Assembly: GCF_004799445.1 (NCBI RefSeq)
Contig: NZ_SSNA01000207.1
Coordinates: 1-40,263 of the forward strand
DNA: 40,263 nt
From: Bradyrhizobium sp.
GTDB taxonomy: Bacteria; Pseudomonadota; Alphaproteobacteria; Rhizobiales; Xanthobacteraceae
Direction of reading: 5' to 3'
The translations under genes were made by a program, and so were the position numbers. The notes beneath the pieces were generated by a model. That model did not search any database. It was not told where the DNA came from and saw only the letters and a list, made by a program, of their open reading frames with translations. This document shows, piece after piece, positions 1 to 8,693 of the stretch. Each line of letters begins with the position of its first letter. The first letter of the stretch is position 1.

Positions 1-67
1 CTAGCCAGCCGCTATCGTCATCCCGCGCGAAGGCAGAGGATCGAGTTGCGCCGCGGCCGCGCCCGGA

Positions 68-727
68 TCAGCCGCGGCGAGCAGCGGTGGACCCGCTCCA
101 TCCGCTTTGACCCGGCGCCAGCACGACGACGGTCGCGCCTTGCTTCACCCGATCAAAGAGATCGATGACATCCTCGTTGGTCATGCGGATGCAGCCGGAA
201 GATATGGCCTGGCCGATATATTCCGGCTGGTTGGTGCCGTGGATGCGATACAGGGTGTCCTTGTTGCCCGCGTAGAGGTACAGCGCCCGCGCGCCCAGCG
301 GATTGGCTGGACCTCCTGCAATGCGCGGCGGGTATGGGCCAAGACGCGCCTGAATCTCCGGGGTCGGGATCCAATCCGGCCATTCCGCCATGCGGCCGAC
401 CGTAGCGACGCCGGAAAAGGCCAGCGCTTCCTCCCCCACGGCCACGCCGTAGCGGATCGCCTTGCCTCCGGGCATTACGTAGTAAAGATAGCGCGCGTCG
501 GTATCGACCAGGATCGACCCCGGCCGTTCCTTGTACGGATAGTCGACGATATGCCGGCGATATTGCTCCGCAATGCTCGCCTGCGCGTAAGGCGCATTGG
601 CCAGCAGCTGCCGGTCCCTTGGAGTCAAGCTCGCATCCGACGACGGCGCCAGCGTCGCTTGCATGCAACCGCCAAGCGCGAGCCCAAGCAGCCCTACGAG
701 CAACCACGCGAGCCCTGACCTCAGCAC
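68..727 (-). CDS. L,D-transpeptidase (YkuD domain), lipoprotein
   Basis: Predicted periplasmic L,D-transpeptidase (ErfK/YbiS/YcfS/YnhG type), which forms 3-3 peptidoglycan crosslinks or attaches proteins to the wall. The C-terminal half carries the YkuD signature HGTNQP followed by SSGCIRM, with the catalytic Cys in SSGC and the conserved His in HGTN. The N-terminus has a hydrophobic stretch ending in the lipobox LGGC, so the product is probably a lipoprotein. I prefer the GTG at 727, which gives a short classical lipoprotein signal and has GGAGG just upstream; a TTG at 787 in the same frame would add 20 residues with no clear ribosome site. A paralogue lies at 33895-34701. Function is well supported by the motifs; the crosslinking substrate is inferred from the family. 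Confidence 0.9.
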   Translation of the reverse strand: MLRSGLAWLLVGLLGLALGGCMQATLAPSSDASLTPRDRQLLANAPYAQASIAEQYRRHIVDYPYKERPGSILVDTDARYLYYVMPGGKAIRYGVAVGEEALAFSGVATVGRMAEWPDWIPTPEIQARLGPYPPRIAGGPANPLGARALYLYAGNKDTLYRIHGTNQPEYIGQAISSGCIRMTNEDVIDLFDRVKQGATVVVLAPGQSGWSGSTAARRG

Positions 728-839
728 CGCCCGCCCTCCAAAGCGTGACTTCGCGCCATTGTTTTCCCCAAATAGTGCGGAAATCAAGGCGGCATGCGGG
801 GTGCGATGGATGTCAGATGGAACTGCGAACCGGTTCCGT

Positions 840-1097
840 TCAGAGCAGCCTGGCGCGGACGAACAGCGCGCGCAGGGCGTTTGTCGCCTGCACCGTCAGC
901 ATCGCATTTCCGGCCGCACTCTGAAGAGAGCCAACAGCGTCCTGATGAAGCGATCTGAACTCCATCCACTCGACCGGACTGAGACTTGTTATGAACCGAT
1001 AGGCTTGGCCAACCGTGCCAATCGAAACCGTCTGGCCGTTCAGGAAAATCCTGAACGTTGTCCTCAGCGGCGTGTCGGAATTTGATACTTCGCTCAT
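840..1097 (-). CDS. DUF982 domain protein
   Basis: Small cytoplasmic protein of about 85 residues. The pattern (a short beta-rich start, TVGQAYRFI, then an alternating helix with SLHQDAVGSL and ending NALRALFVRARLL) resembles DUF982, a family frequent in rhizobia with no assigned function. The frame also opens at 1130, but the ATG at 1097 (MSEVSNSD) matches the usual short N-terminus of the family. It lies on the same strand as its neighbours, with about 110 bases to the L,D-transpeptidase and 87 bases from the DUF2778 gene. The family call is from memory of the pattern, not a search. Confidence 0.6.
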   Translation of the reverse strand: MSEVSNSDTPLRTTFRIFLNGQTVSIGTVGQAYRFITSLSPVEWMEFRSLHQDAVGSLQSAAGNAMLTVQATNALRALFVRARLL

Positions 1098-1184
1098 GCC
1101 TCGGTCGTGGGAAAAAGGCGACGAAGGCAATTCGAAATTGTTGCGCGACCGTTCATGACTTCATGTGGGACCGGGGGCATGCCG

Positions 1185-2282
1185 TCAGGTTGACTGCCGC
1201 GACGCCGACTTGTCGTTGCCGGATCGCCTTTCCTCAGGTCTTCTTTCCCCAAATCTTCGATCCTCAAGTCTTGGCACAACGATGAGGCGCTTTATCTCGC
1301 CGTTGGTGAATGCCTTCAAGAACCGGTCATAGTTCTTGATCGACACGCAGCCGTTTGAATCGCCGTTGGGGCCAAGCATATAGCTATGCGCAAGCAATCC
1401 GGACCGTCCGAGCGTGTCGTTTTCACCCACGGGGATCATGCGGAGCGCCTGGACACCGTGAAATAGGGCTTCCCGCGGCTTCAAGTCATAGACATTTGGC
1501 GGCGTCGCACCGATATTTTGCTGGTCCACGTGGGCCGGATCGTCCATCAGGCTACCGTAGCCGGAATGCGCTTCGAGTTTTGATCCATCCGGCATGTAAA
1601 CCGCGTGCGCCGAGATGTCATAGACGGCGGTGATGTTGTCGTAGCCGAGCGAGGCGAGGTCCGGCTTCTTGCCGAACAGGCCGCCATCGGGAGCGAGCGA
1701 GGCAAGCGTGACGCGCCCCGGCAACAGATCGGAAAGCTTCTCCAGCAACGTGCGATTTTCCGTTCGGGCCAGAGGGACTTCGGCCCGAGCCATGGCGCCG
1801 TCGTTCTTGGGGTCCAGCTTCGCCTCAACCGGACGCGACCTGGGAAGCGGAACGGCAGACGCGCTCGACGGCTTTGGTTCTTCGATCGGCTTTGGTTCTT
1901 CGACAAACGCTACCGGCGGTTCCTCGACGAGAGCGTCCCGCCAGCCTTGAGGCCGCAGTTTCTGGGCGAGACGATCCTTGGCCTGTTGAAATTTGATCTC
2001 GAGTTCCGAAGGCAAAGAACGAAGCAGGAAACGCTGCGGACTATCCGCGGAAGGCAGCCTGGGTGCGGAACGTGCCAGGAATCGGTCATCAAACGATGGC
2101 GTGTCGAGATTCTGCGGAGCAGCGGCATCCGAGACCCGGGCACCCGGATCAAAACCCTCCGTCCAGACTGCCGCCGCCGACGCCAATGCGAATGCACCGA
2201 CGCCCAGTGCAATGGTGCCGGACAATGAAAAGCCGCGTGCCGCCGACGGGACTTTGTCTGCTTTCCTTGTGACGTAGACCAT
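1185..2282 (-). CDS. DUF2778 (Tlde1-like) L,D-transpeptidase-fold protein
   Basis: Protein of 365 residues. After a short basic start (MVYVTRKADK) there is one hydrophobic segment at about residues 20-40, then a long Pro/Glu-rich linker to about residue 210, then the C-terminal domain. This contains YDISAHAVYMPDG, LRMIPVGENDTLGRSGLLAHSYML and SNGCVSIKNYDRF, with a His and Cys in the positions expected of the DUF2778/Tlde1 family, whose fold is related to YkuD L,D-transpeptidases. It is probably anchored in the inner membrane and acts on peptidoglycan in the periplasm. Some family members are type VI effectors, but no secretion genes are nearby, so a housekeeping role is more likely. The frame is open to 2441, but the ATG at 2282 follows a G-rich ribosome site and gives the sensible membrane anchor. 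Confidence 0.8.
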   Translation of the reverse strand: MVYVTRKADKVPSAARGFSLSGTIALGVGAFALASAAAVWTEGFDPGARVSDAAAPQNLDTPSFDDRFLARSAPRLPSADSPQRFLLRSLPSELEIKFQQAKDRLAQKLRPQGWRDALVEEPPVAFVEEPKPIEEPKPSSASAVPLPRSRPVEAKLDPKNDGAMARAEVPLARTENRTLLEKLSDLLPGRVTLASLAPDGGLFGKKPDLASLGYDNITAVYDISAHAVYMPDGSKLEAHSGYGSLMDDPAHVDQQNIGATPPNVYDLKPREALFHGVQALRMIPVGENDTLGRSGLLAHSYMLGPNGDSNGCVSIKNYDRFLKAFTNGEIKRLIVVPRLEDRRFGERRPEERRSGNDKSASRQST

Positions 2283-2340
2283 CCATCCCCCGGGGATTCG
2301 ACGCCTTGGAGCACCGCCCGCTTCGCAGAAAGGACTCAGC

Positions 2341-2373
2341 AAAAACGCCGCATCATGGGCGCCAAAGTGCGGC
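2341..2373 (-). terminator. Possible rho-independent terminator (minus strand)
   Basis: Read on the minus strand, GCCGCA, a 15-base loop and TGCGGC are followed by G and five Ts. It would end transcripts from the mechanosensitive channel side before the DUF2778 gene. The stem is only six pairs and the loop is long, so this is a modest call. Confidence 0.35.
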
Positions 2374-2437
2374 ATAATCGAGACAAACGCCAGTAGCCCG
2401 GCATTCTTCGCCGACCTGGAAACCGCCAAAATCCTTA

Positions 2438-2710
2438 TCAAATGGCGTCGGTCGAAAGCGCAACTAACCAGCGTCCGCGCTTTGCGGCAATACCGAATAC
2501 TCCTTCGGAATCAGCTTTTGAACCCAGAGCGGCCCCTGTTCCTCCGCCCCAATACTCGACATTTATGAATAGGTCTGCCTTTGCTTCCCCCTTCCATCCC
2601 ACAAGCCAAGTGATCACGATTCCGTAGCAGACGGTCACGGCCCAAATAATGGTGGGAAAGGTCCGCGACTGACATAGCTCACGCCCGCTGCCGATACGCC
2701 TCCCCGCCAT
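2438..2710 (-). CDS. Possible small membrane protein (hypothetical)
   Basis: A frame of 90 codons beginning 17 bases after the stop of the mechanosensitive channel gene. It predicts a basic N-terminus (MAGRRIGSGRE), one hydrophobic segment (PTIIWAVTVCYGIVITWLVG) at about residues 20-40, and a Gly-rich tail. I recognise no family. No good ribosome site precedes the ATG, and third codon positions are less GC-rich than in neighbours. It may be a genuine small membrane protein or chance; its position in an otherwise empty 445-base stretch and the clear hydrophobic segment are the only support. Confidence 0.3.
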   Translation of the reverse strand: MAGRRIGSGRELCQSRTFPTIIWAVTVCYGIVITWLVGWKGEAKADLFINVEYWGGGTGAALGSKADSEGVFGIAAKRGRWLVALSTDAI

Positions 2711-2727
2711 GAAGATGCAATCTGGAA

Positions 2728-5088
2728 TTAGCCGGCCGCCCGTCGAGGCATCGAATCCGAGGCTGAGTTGGACTGTACGGGAATCTGCATCAGGATGGTT
2801 TGACCGACGGATGCGATTTCGATTCCGCACTCCTGGAATCGCCGCTTCATGCGGCGGTTGAATTCGCGCTGTACCGGCCAGCGACCGCTGTCAGTACAGC
2901 GAATCTGGCCGACGATCGACGCCATCGAGCCATCCACCTTGTCGACGCCCCACAGTTCGAGATCGCCGCGGATCGCCTGGCGGTATTCGGGCTCGCGACG
3001 CATCTCAGTGACGATCTCCTTGAGGATCTGGCCGGCGCGGTCGGTGTCTTCCTTGTAGGCGACGTTGACGCTGACGGCCGCATTACCGGCGCCACGGCTT
3101 GAATTGGTGATCGTCGTCACGGCGCTGAAAGGAACGATGTGCACTGATCCATCCGCGGCCCGCAGGCGAATGGTGCGGATTGAAACATTCTCGACCGCCC
3201 CTGACAGGCCGGACACACTGACGTTGTCACCGACCTGCACGGTATTTTCCAGCAGGAGAAATAGCCCGGTAATCAGGTCCTGCACCAATTTCTGCGAGCC
3301 GAAGCCGATCGCGATGCCGACGATCCCGGCACCGGCCAATAACGGCGCGACATTGACGCCGATTTCGCTCAGCGCCGTCAAACCGACCACCGTGACGATC
3401 AGGCACAGCAGCGCCGTTCGCAGCATCGGCTGGAAGGTACGCAGTCGCGCCGCACGCGCATAGTGACCGTCGCGCGACAGCGCATTGACCTGGCGATCCA
3501 TCAGCGCGTTGCTTACTTCCCAGATCGCCGCCGCGGCAAGCACGGCAATGCCGATCGTCGCCACCGCCGACAACAATCGGCTGCCAATCTGACCGCCGTA
3601 GAACCAGACGATGGCATCCACACCCCAGACTTCGAGCAGCGCAACGAAGCCGATGAATGCGATGACAGCCGCGACGATTCTTCGCAGTAGCGGCAGATAG
3701 CGATTGGCGCGGGTCTCCAAGCCGGGGAAACGCTGCAGGATATCCGGGCTGATCCTGAAACCGCGATCGATCAGGCCGAGTACCAGGATCGTGGCAAGAC
3801 GGGCGATCAGCGCGACTGCAATTGTGCCGACAAAATACTGTAGCAGCAGCGAGTAACCGTTGCGGATATTAAGCGCCCACACAGCCCACAGCGCGAGGTC
3901 CAAAACGATCGCGAGATAGTGCCACAGGCCGGCGACGCGATTGCGCACCCTGGCCGCTATGCCCTCGCGGCCGGCCGGCGCCCGAATGGCTTCGGCGACC
4001 TGTCGGCGGCACTGCAAGATGATGACGACGATAAAGAGATGCACAATCAGCATCACCAGATGCAGCAACGCCGCGTAGCCGGCGCGATGCAAGCCGAGCA
4101 GCAGCGCCACATTCGCAAAGGCGATGCCTGATATGCCGACGGTGACGATGCGCCGCGCCCAGATCTCGATATAGGCCGCGGTCTCGGCACGAGCACGAAG
4201 CAAACCGAAAGGCCCCGCCAACGCCCGTGCGACACGGATCAGTCCACGCGACAGTGCGTAGGCATTCACGACCGCCAGGATCACTAGCCGGGTCGTCGCG
4301 ATTTCGCCGATCCCGGTACCCAGCAACATCATGGCTACACCGATGAAGACGAGCACCGGAAGCAGTTCGAGCGCGAGACGTCCCAATACGAACGGCAGTC
4401 TGACCAGCGACTGCCAGGCGCGCGCCAGACTGAGACGCCGTTGCTGCAGTTCCGGCTCCGCGACTACATCCGCCGCGGAGGACGGTGGATCGACCATGCC
4501 CAGTGTCCGTGCCGGGGCATGCGCCGTTTGCGGAAGGCTGGCTTCCAGCAGCGCTACCGGCCGCTTGGTGATACGGACGATCAACGATTCGGCAGCGAAG
4601 GCGCAACCGAACACCAACACCAGTTTCCATGCGATATCGAGCAACTGATCATAAGCGGACGGATCGGTGGCCGTTCGCACGATCCAGTAATAGAACGTCG
4701 TAAAATGCGTCAGCGTCCGCACCATATCGGCAATCTCGTGCGATATCTCGCCGACCTGTTCGGACACCGTCAGCAAGAGCTGTGCGCCAAGGCTATCCGC
4801 CGCAAGTGGAATCGCGGGTCGCGGCGCGGGCGCGGGCGGCGCGATTTGTGCCTGCGGTGAGGCATTGGCGATGGCGCGCAGCGTATCGATCATCTGCGCG
4901 CGCTTCTTGTCGTCCAGAAGCGTATCGAGCGCCCGCTTTGCCTGATCGGGCGTCAACACATCAGCATTGTTCGCGGCTGAGACGGCTGCGTTGGGCGCGT
5001 CCTTGGGTGCAACGCCGGTCTGCGCAAAAGCAGGGAGGGCAAACAACGCGCACGCAAGCAGCATCGAAGGAAAGAGTTTGTGCGACAT
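2728..5088 (-). CDS. MscS-family mechanosensitive ion channel (large, YbiO-like)
   Basis: Predicted inner-membrane channel of 786 residues that opens under membrane tension to release solutes on osmotic downshock. A cleavable signal peptide (ending PAFAQTG, about residue 22) is followed by a periplasmic region with a DQAKRALDTLLDDKKR segment, then roughly nine to eleven hydrophobic helices. The conserved MscS core begins near residue 560: the pore-lining helix reads LLAGAGIVGIAIGFGSQKLV, then DLITGLFLLLENTVQVGD and the beta domain with VENVSIRTIRLRAADGSVHIVPFSAVTTITN. The length and signal peptide match the large YbiO/MscK-like branch rather than the short MscS. Start ATG at 5088 gives the signal peptide directly. 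Confidence 0.92.
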   Translation of the reverse strand: MSHKLFPSMLLACALFALPAFAQTGVAPKDAPNAAVSAANNADVLTPDQAKRALDTLLDDKKRAQMIDTLRAIANASPQAQIAPPAPAPRPAIPLAADSLGAQLLLTVSEQVGEISHEIADMVRTLTHFTTFYYWIVRTATDPSAYDQLLDIAWKLVLVFGCAFAAESLIVRITKRPVALLEASLPQTAHAPARTLGMVDPPSSAADVVAEPELQQRRLSLARAWQSLVRLPFVLGRLALELLPVLVFIGVAMMLLGTGIGEIATTRLVILAVVNAYALSRGLIRVARALAGPFGLLRARAETAAYIEIWARRIVTVGISGIAFANVALLLGLHRAGYAALLHLVMLIVHLFIVVIILQCRRQVAEAIRAPAGREGIAARVRNRVAGLWHYLAIVLDLALWAVWALNIRNGYSLLLQYFVGTIAVALIARLATILVLGLIDRGFRISPDILQRFPGLETRANRYLPLLRRIVAAVIAFIGFVALLEVWGVDAIVWFYGGQIGSRLLSAVATIGIAVLAAAAIWEVSNALMDRQVNALSRDGHYARAARLRTFQPMLRTALLCLIVTVVGLTALSEIGVNVAPLLAGAGIVGIAIGFGSQKLVQDLITGLFLLLENTVQVGDNVSVSGLSGAVENVSIRTIRLRAADGSVHIVPFSAVTTITNSSRGAGNAAVSVNVAYKEDTDRAGQILKEIVTEMRREPEYRQAIRGDLELWGVDKVDGSMASIVGQIRCTDSGRWPVQREFNRRMKRRFQECGIEIASVGQTILMQIPVQSNSASDSMPRRAAG

Positions 5089-5439
5089 GAGGACCCCTTG
5101 AACATGTGCACGACAGCGAAACCGGAGTCGGTATCTGCGCTCGCGTGTGCATCATGGCGAATCTCCCCTTTTCGCCGTTGCGGTGTGTCGAAAGTTGGCC
5201 ACCGCAGCGGCGTTGTCTTGGCATTTGCCGCCGCCCAAGAATACCGCAGCGATTGACCGCCGGATTGGTGGCGGTCACCGACTCGGCATTGACGCAGAGA
5301 GACTTTGCCGAACATCCATTATTGGACGCAAAGCGGCGGAAGGCTTCGGACCAAGCCGGATCACGAATTTCGGAAAGCGAATACCGGACCCGCGCTTTCG
5401 CCGGGACCACGCATCATGCCGAGGTGGGTTCGCGCCCCC
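5089..5439. other. Intergenic stretch, no gene seen
   Basis: This 351-base stretch upstream of the mechanosensitive channel gene is open in several frames, but none gives a plausible protein. The only structure I see is the inverted repeat at 5254-5277. The promoter of the channel gene should lie here, but I could not pick out a convincing one. Confidence 0.5.
5254..5277. repeat. 8-bp perfect inverted repeat upstream of the MscS gene
   Basis: TGACCGCC, eight bases, then GGCGGTCA. No T-run follows on either strand, so it is not an intrinsic terminator. It could be an operator about 170 bases upstream of the channel gene, or chance. Confidence 0.4.
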
Positions 5440-5688
5440 TCACTTGATCCTTTTGAACCGCACGCTCTTGCCATCGGCCAGCCTGGTGGCGATGTAGCCG
5501 CCGGCGAGGCAGGCTTCGCGCTGCGGCATCTTTTCCTGCGGGCTGCGCAAGGTCTCCCACCACGACGCACGCTGCGACGCGCGCGGCAGTGCGGCGTCGA
5601 TGATCTCCTCGATCGCTTCGAAGCTCAGGACAAATTCGGGAAGCTTCTGCTTTTTCAGATAGTCCCGCAGGGCGGTGTAATCGTTCAC
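5440..5688 (-). CDS. DUF7662 domain small protein
   Basis: An 82-residue cytoplasmic protein. The pattern YTALRDYLKKQ, LSFEAIEEIIDAALPRAS, a WW pair, then ACLAGGYIATRLADGKSVRFKR resembles a small domain (DUF7662) found alone or attached to nuclease-like proteins in many bacteria; its function is unknown. The start is a GTG at 5688 preceded by GAGGATTGAA, a good ribosome site at normal spacing. It stands alone between the channel gene and the divergent diguanylate cyclase. The family assignment is from pattern memory. Confidence 0.65.
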   Translation of the reverse strand: MNDYTALRDYLKKQKLPEFVLSFEAIEEIIDAALPRASQRASWWETLRSPQEKMPQREACLAGGYIATRLADGKSVRFKRIK

Positions 5689-5939
5689 TTCAATCCTCGG
5701 CGCGTGATTCGCCTAGCTGTAAGCGGTTTGGCGAGCAGATCATACGCCCGTTTGCCGGCTTGGAACGCGATCGAGCGCAAAATCGGTGCCCGCTTTTGCG
5801 CACCTGCCCGAAATGGCCGCCACCCTCGACAAATTGGCCGGTCGCGGCAACCAAGCGTTAACTCATTCCTGCGCAAGCGCTGGCCATTTAAGCCGCCGGC
5901 AACCATTCCAGGTGCATTGCACAACACTGGGAGCGAGTG

Positions 5940-7436
5940 ATGGGATTAGGACGGCGCACAGACATGGCCAGCCGGCCCTGGCGGCTATCGGCCAAGCTGC
6001 TGATCCTGTCGTCCGTGGTCACGGTGATCGGCTTTTCCGCGATCTGCGCCAGCGTCATGTTCGACATGCGCCGCGGCGAGGAAGAACTGGCGCGGCAGAC
6101 CCTGGAGAACCTGGCATCCGGCATCGATGCCGACATCGGCCGCAACGTCGAGCTTTACGACCTGTCGCTGCGCGCCGTCGCCAGCAACATGGTGATGCCG
6201 GAGATCAATCAGGTCACCAAGCCGATCCGGCAATTGATCCTGTTCGACCACGCCGCGACCGCGAAACATTTTGGCGGGATTCAGGTATTCAATGCCGAGG
6301 GGCGACTGAGCATCGACGCCTCGACGCTGGACCCTGTTCCCGAAGTTCGCGGCGACGAGGAATATTTCAAGGTTCATCGCGACCGGCCCGACGCCGGCCT
6401 GTTCATCAGCCGCCCGATGCTGCACCACGGCGCCTATGCCATCGTGCTCAGCCGGCGCATCACCGGCGACGACGGACGCTTTCTCGGCGTGGTCGCGGGC
6501 TCGATCCGCTTTAGCTATTTTCACGACTTGTTCGGCCGCCTGCATCTCGGCCCGAACGACACCATCACCGTACTTCGTCGCGACGGCACCGTGATCATGC
6601 GAACACCGTTCGACCTCGACTTGATCGGCAAGAATCTCGGCCATTTCCCCGGCGTGCAGCGCGCGCTGTCGGAGCCGAGCGGATCATATTCGGGGATCGC
6701 CACCGCGGCTCACCCGTCGCGGCTCTACATCTGGCGCGACGGCACCAGGCCGCTGGTCGTGCTGGTTGGAAAGCCATGGGACGATATTCTGAAGCTGTGG
6801 CGCACCGAGGCGACCCGGATCGGCGCGATCATGCTGGCACTGATCGCGTTCGTGCTTGCCGTGACGCTGTTTCTCGCGCGCGAGATCGGCCGCCGCGCGA
6901 CCGCCGAGGACAAACTCGAGGAGCTTGCCACCACCGACGCGCTCACCGGGTTGAAAAACCGGCGCAAGTTCGATACCGCCATCGATGCCGAGTGGCGGCG
7001 TGCGGTGCGCCAGCAGACGCCGCTCGCATTGCTGATGATCGATGCCGACCATTTCAAATCCTACAACGACTCGTTCGGACATCAGGCCGGCGACGAGGTG
7101 CTGGTCGGCATCGCGATCTGCATTTCGGATTCGGTGCGGCGGGCCGGCGATTGCGTCGCGCGCTACGGCGGCGAGGAATTTGCCGTGCTGTTGCCGGGAC
7201 TCTCGTCCGAGGAGGCACTTCGGGTGGCCGAAACGATCCGGCTGAAGGTTCTGAAATGGGCCGGCGAGGCAGCGGTCACAACCGTCAGCATCGGCGTCGC
7301 CAGCCTGATGCCCGATACAGCCACGGACTGGGGCCAACTCGTGAACGGCGCCGACAAGGCGCTTTACGCGGCCAAGGCTGCCGGCCGCAATTGCTGCGTC
7401 TTGGGCAGCACCTCGAGACTTTCGCTGGTGGCCTAG
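5940..7436 (+). CDS. Diguanylate cyclase with periplasmic Cache-type sensor (GGDEF)
   Basis: Inner-membrane protein of 498 residues that should make cyclic di-GMP in response to a periplasmic signal. A first membrane helix (LLILSSVVTVIGFSAICASV, about residues 20-40) precedes a periplasmic sensor resembling dCache_1, then a second helix (IGAIMLALIAFVLAVTLFL, about 295-315) and a GGDEF domain opening TTDALTGLKNRRKF. The active site is GGEEF, and the inhibitory I-site RAGD sits five residues before it, so the enzyme should be active and subject to product inhibition. There is no EAL domain. Start: a GTG at 5937 directly abuts the ATG at 5940; GGGAG upstream fits either. Confidence 0.93.
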   Translation: MGLGRRTDMASRPWRLSAKLLILSSVVTVIGFSAICASVMFDMRRGEEELARQTLENLASGIDADIGRNVELYDLSLRAVASNMVMPEINQVTKPIRQLILFDHAATAKHFGGIQVFNAEGRLSIDASTLDPVPEVRGDEEYFKVHRDRPDAGLFISRPMLHHGAYAIVLSRRITGDDGRFLGVVAGSIRFSYFHDLFGRLHLGPNDTITVLRRDGTVIMRTPFDLDLIGKNLGHFPGVQRALSEPSGSYSGIATAAHPSRLYIWRDGTRPLVVLVGKPWDDILKLWRTEATRIGAIMLALIAFVLAVTLFLAREIGRRATAEDKLEELATTDALTGLKNRRKFDTAIDAEWRRAVRQQTPLALLMIDADHFKSYNDSFGHQAGDEVLVGIAICISDSVRRAGDCVARYGGEEFAVLLPGLSSEEALRVAETIRLKVLKWAGEAAVTTVSIGVASLMPDTATDWGQLVNGADKALYAAKAAGRNCCVLGSTSRLSLVA

Positions 7437-7489
7437 CTTAATTCCACAGGCCCCGTCATTGCGAACGACAGCGAAGCAATCCAAGTCCG

Positions 7490-7570
7490 GTCATTCCGGG
7501 ATGGTCCGTAGGACCAGACCCGGAATCTCGAGATTCCGGGTTCGATGCTTACGCATCGCCCCGGAATGAC
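7490..7570. repeat. Clover-shaped palindromic repeat (REP-like), copy A
   Basis: A perfect 11-bp outer stem, GTCATTCCGGG (7490-7500) with CCCGGAATGAC (7560-7570), encloses three hairpins: TGGTCC-GTA-GGACCA (7502-7516), a 22-base perfect palindrome centred on TCTCGAGA (7519-7540), and CGATGC-TTAC-GCATCG (7543-7558). It lies between two convergent genes. A related copy is at 15325-15403. Just upstream (7454-7481) is a CGTCATTGCGA...GCGAAGCAATCC motif shared with the repeat at 37.1 kb. Confidence 0.85.
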
Positions 7571-7574
7571 TTCG

Positions 7575-8459
7575 TCACTTTTCCAGATACTTCTTCATTT
7601 CCGCGCGCAGGCCCTCGCGCAGGTCGGGGCGCGCCATGCCGAAGGCGATGTTGGCGCGGAGGAAGCCGGGCTTGGAGCCGCAATCGTGGCGCTCGCCTTC
7701 GAACTCGACGCCGTAGAAGCTTTGCATCTTCGAAAGCCCGATCATCGCATCGGTGAGCTGAATCTCGCCGCCGGCACCGTGCTCCTGGGTTTCAAGGATC
7801 TTGAAGATTTCCGGCTGCAGGATATAGCGCCCGGTGATCGACAGGTTAGACGGCGCGGTGCCCTTCGGCGGTTTTTCCACCATGCCGTCGACCTCGAACA
7901 TGGTGCCGTGGGCGGCGTGGCGCTTGCCGACGCCGCAAATGCCGTATTGGTGGGTGAGATGGTCGGGCACGGCCTCGACCGCGATCAGGTTGGACTTTTC
8001 GCCAAGCTTGCCAGCGGCCTCGATCATCTGCGCAAGGCAGCCCGGCGTGTTGAGCACCAGCTCGTCCGGCAGCACCACCGCGAACGGCTCGTCGCCGACG
8101 ATGTCGCGCGCGCACCATACCGCGTGACCGAGGCCCAGCGGCGCCTGCTGCCGCGTAAAGCTCACGGCGCCGGCTTCCGGCTGGTCGCGCGCCAGGATCT
8201 CCATCTCCGCCTTCTTGCCGCGCGCGGCGAGCGTGGCGTCGAGTTCGTACATCCGGTCGAAATGGTCTTCGATGACGCCCTTGTTGCGGCCGGTGACGAA
8301 GATGAAATGTTCGATGCCGGCTTCCCTGGCCTCGTCGACCACGTATTGGATCAGCGGCTTGTCGACGATGGTCAGCATTTCCTTCGGCATCGCCTTGGTG
8401 GCGGGCAGGACGCGGGTGCCGAGGCCGGCGACCGGGAAGACGGCTTTGCGGATTTTCAT
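7575..8459 (-). CDS. galU: UTP-glucose-1-phosphate uridylyltransferase
   Basis: Cytoplasmic enzyme of 294 residues that makes UDP-glucose from UTP and glucose 1-phosphate, the precursor for exopolysaccharide, lipopolysaccharide and cyclic glucans. The N-terminal nucleotide-binding motif is KAVFPVAGLGTRVLPATKAMPKEM, written here as the segment AVFPVAGLGTRVLP, and further family signatures VDKPLIQYVVDEA, FVTGRNKGVIEDHFD and the conserved GLGHAV are present. The length is typical. The frame extends upstream to 8540, but the ATG at 8459 (MKIRKAVFP) fits the family exactly. It converges with the diguanylate cyclase gene; the repeat at 7490-7570 separates them. Confidence 0.96.
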   Translation of the reverse strand: MKIRKAVFPVAGLGTRVLPATKAMPKEMLTIVDKPLIQYVVDEAREAGIEHFIFVTGRNKGVIEDHFDRMYELDATLAARGKKAEMEILARDQPEAGAVSFTRQQAPLGLGHAVWCARDIVGDEPFAVVLPDELVLNTPGCLAQMIEAAGKLGEKSNLIAVEAVPDHLTHQYGICGVGKRHAAHGTMFEVDGMVEKPPKGTAPSNLSITGRYILQPEIFKILETQEHGAGGEIQLTDAMIGLSKMQSFYGVEFEGERHDCGSKPGFLRANIAFGMARPDLREGLRAEMKKYLEK

Positions 8460-8693
8460 GGGGTATCGGGTGCCTTGAGAGAACGACGGGGAATGAGCAT
8501 CTTGATCGCATGTTGGTAGCTGCTTTGCAGCCGGGAACAAAGACGGATATGTGATGCAGGTTCCGTGCCCTGCTCGCGTTTTCCGGAAAATCGGGAAGCC
8601 CCCTGACGCAAAAATCCCGCCTCTGTTAAGCTGTTGGAAACCGTCACCAGGCCTCCTGAAAGCGGGTCAATTCAGGGCCTTGCGGGTAGGAAC

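Noticed and set aside
1185..2282. DUF2778 protein as a type VI effector with an immunity gene
   Set aside because: No immunity-like small lipoprotein, VgrG, PAAR or other type VI gene is adjacent; a membrane anchor and long linker fit a housekeeping envelope protein.
5106..5447. A 113-codon plus-strand frame upstream of the MscS gene
   Set aside because: Composition is unlike neighbouring proteins, it overlaps the DUF7662 gene end, and several other frames are equally open here.
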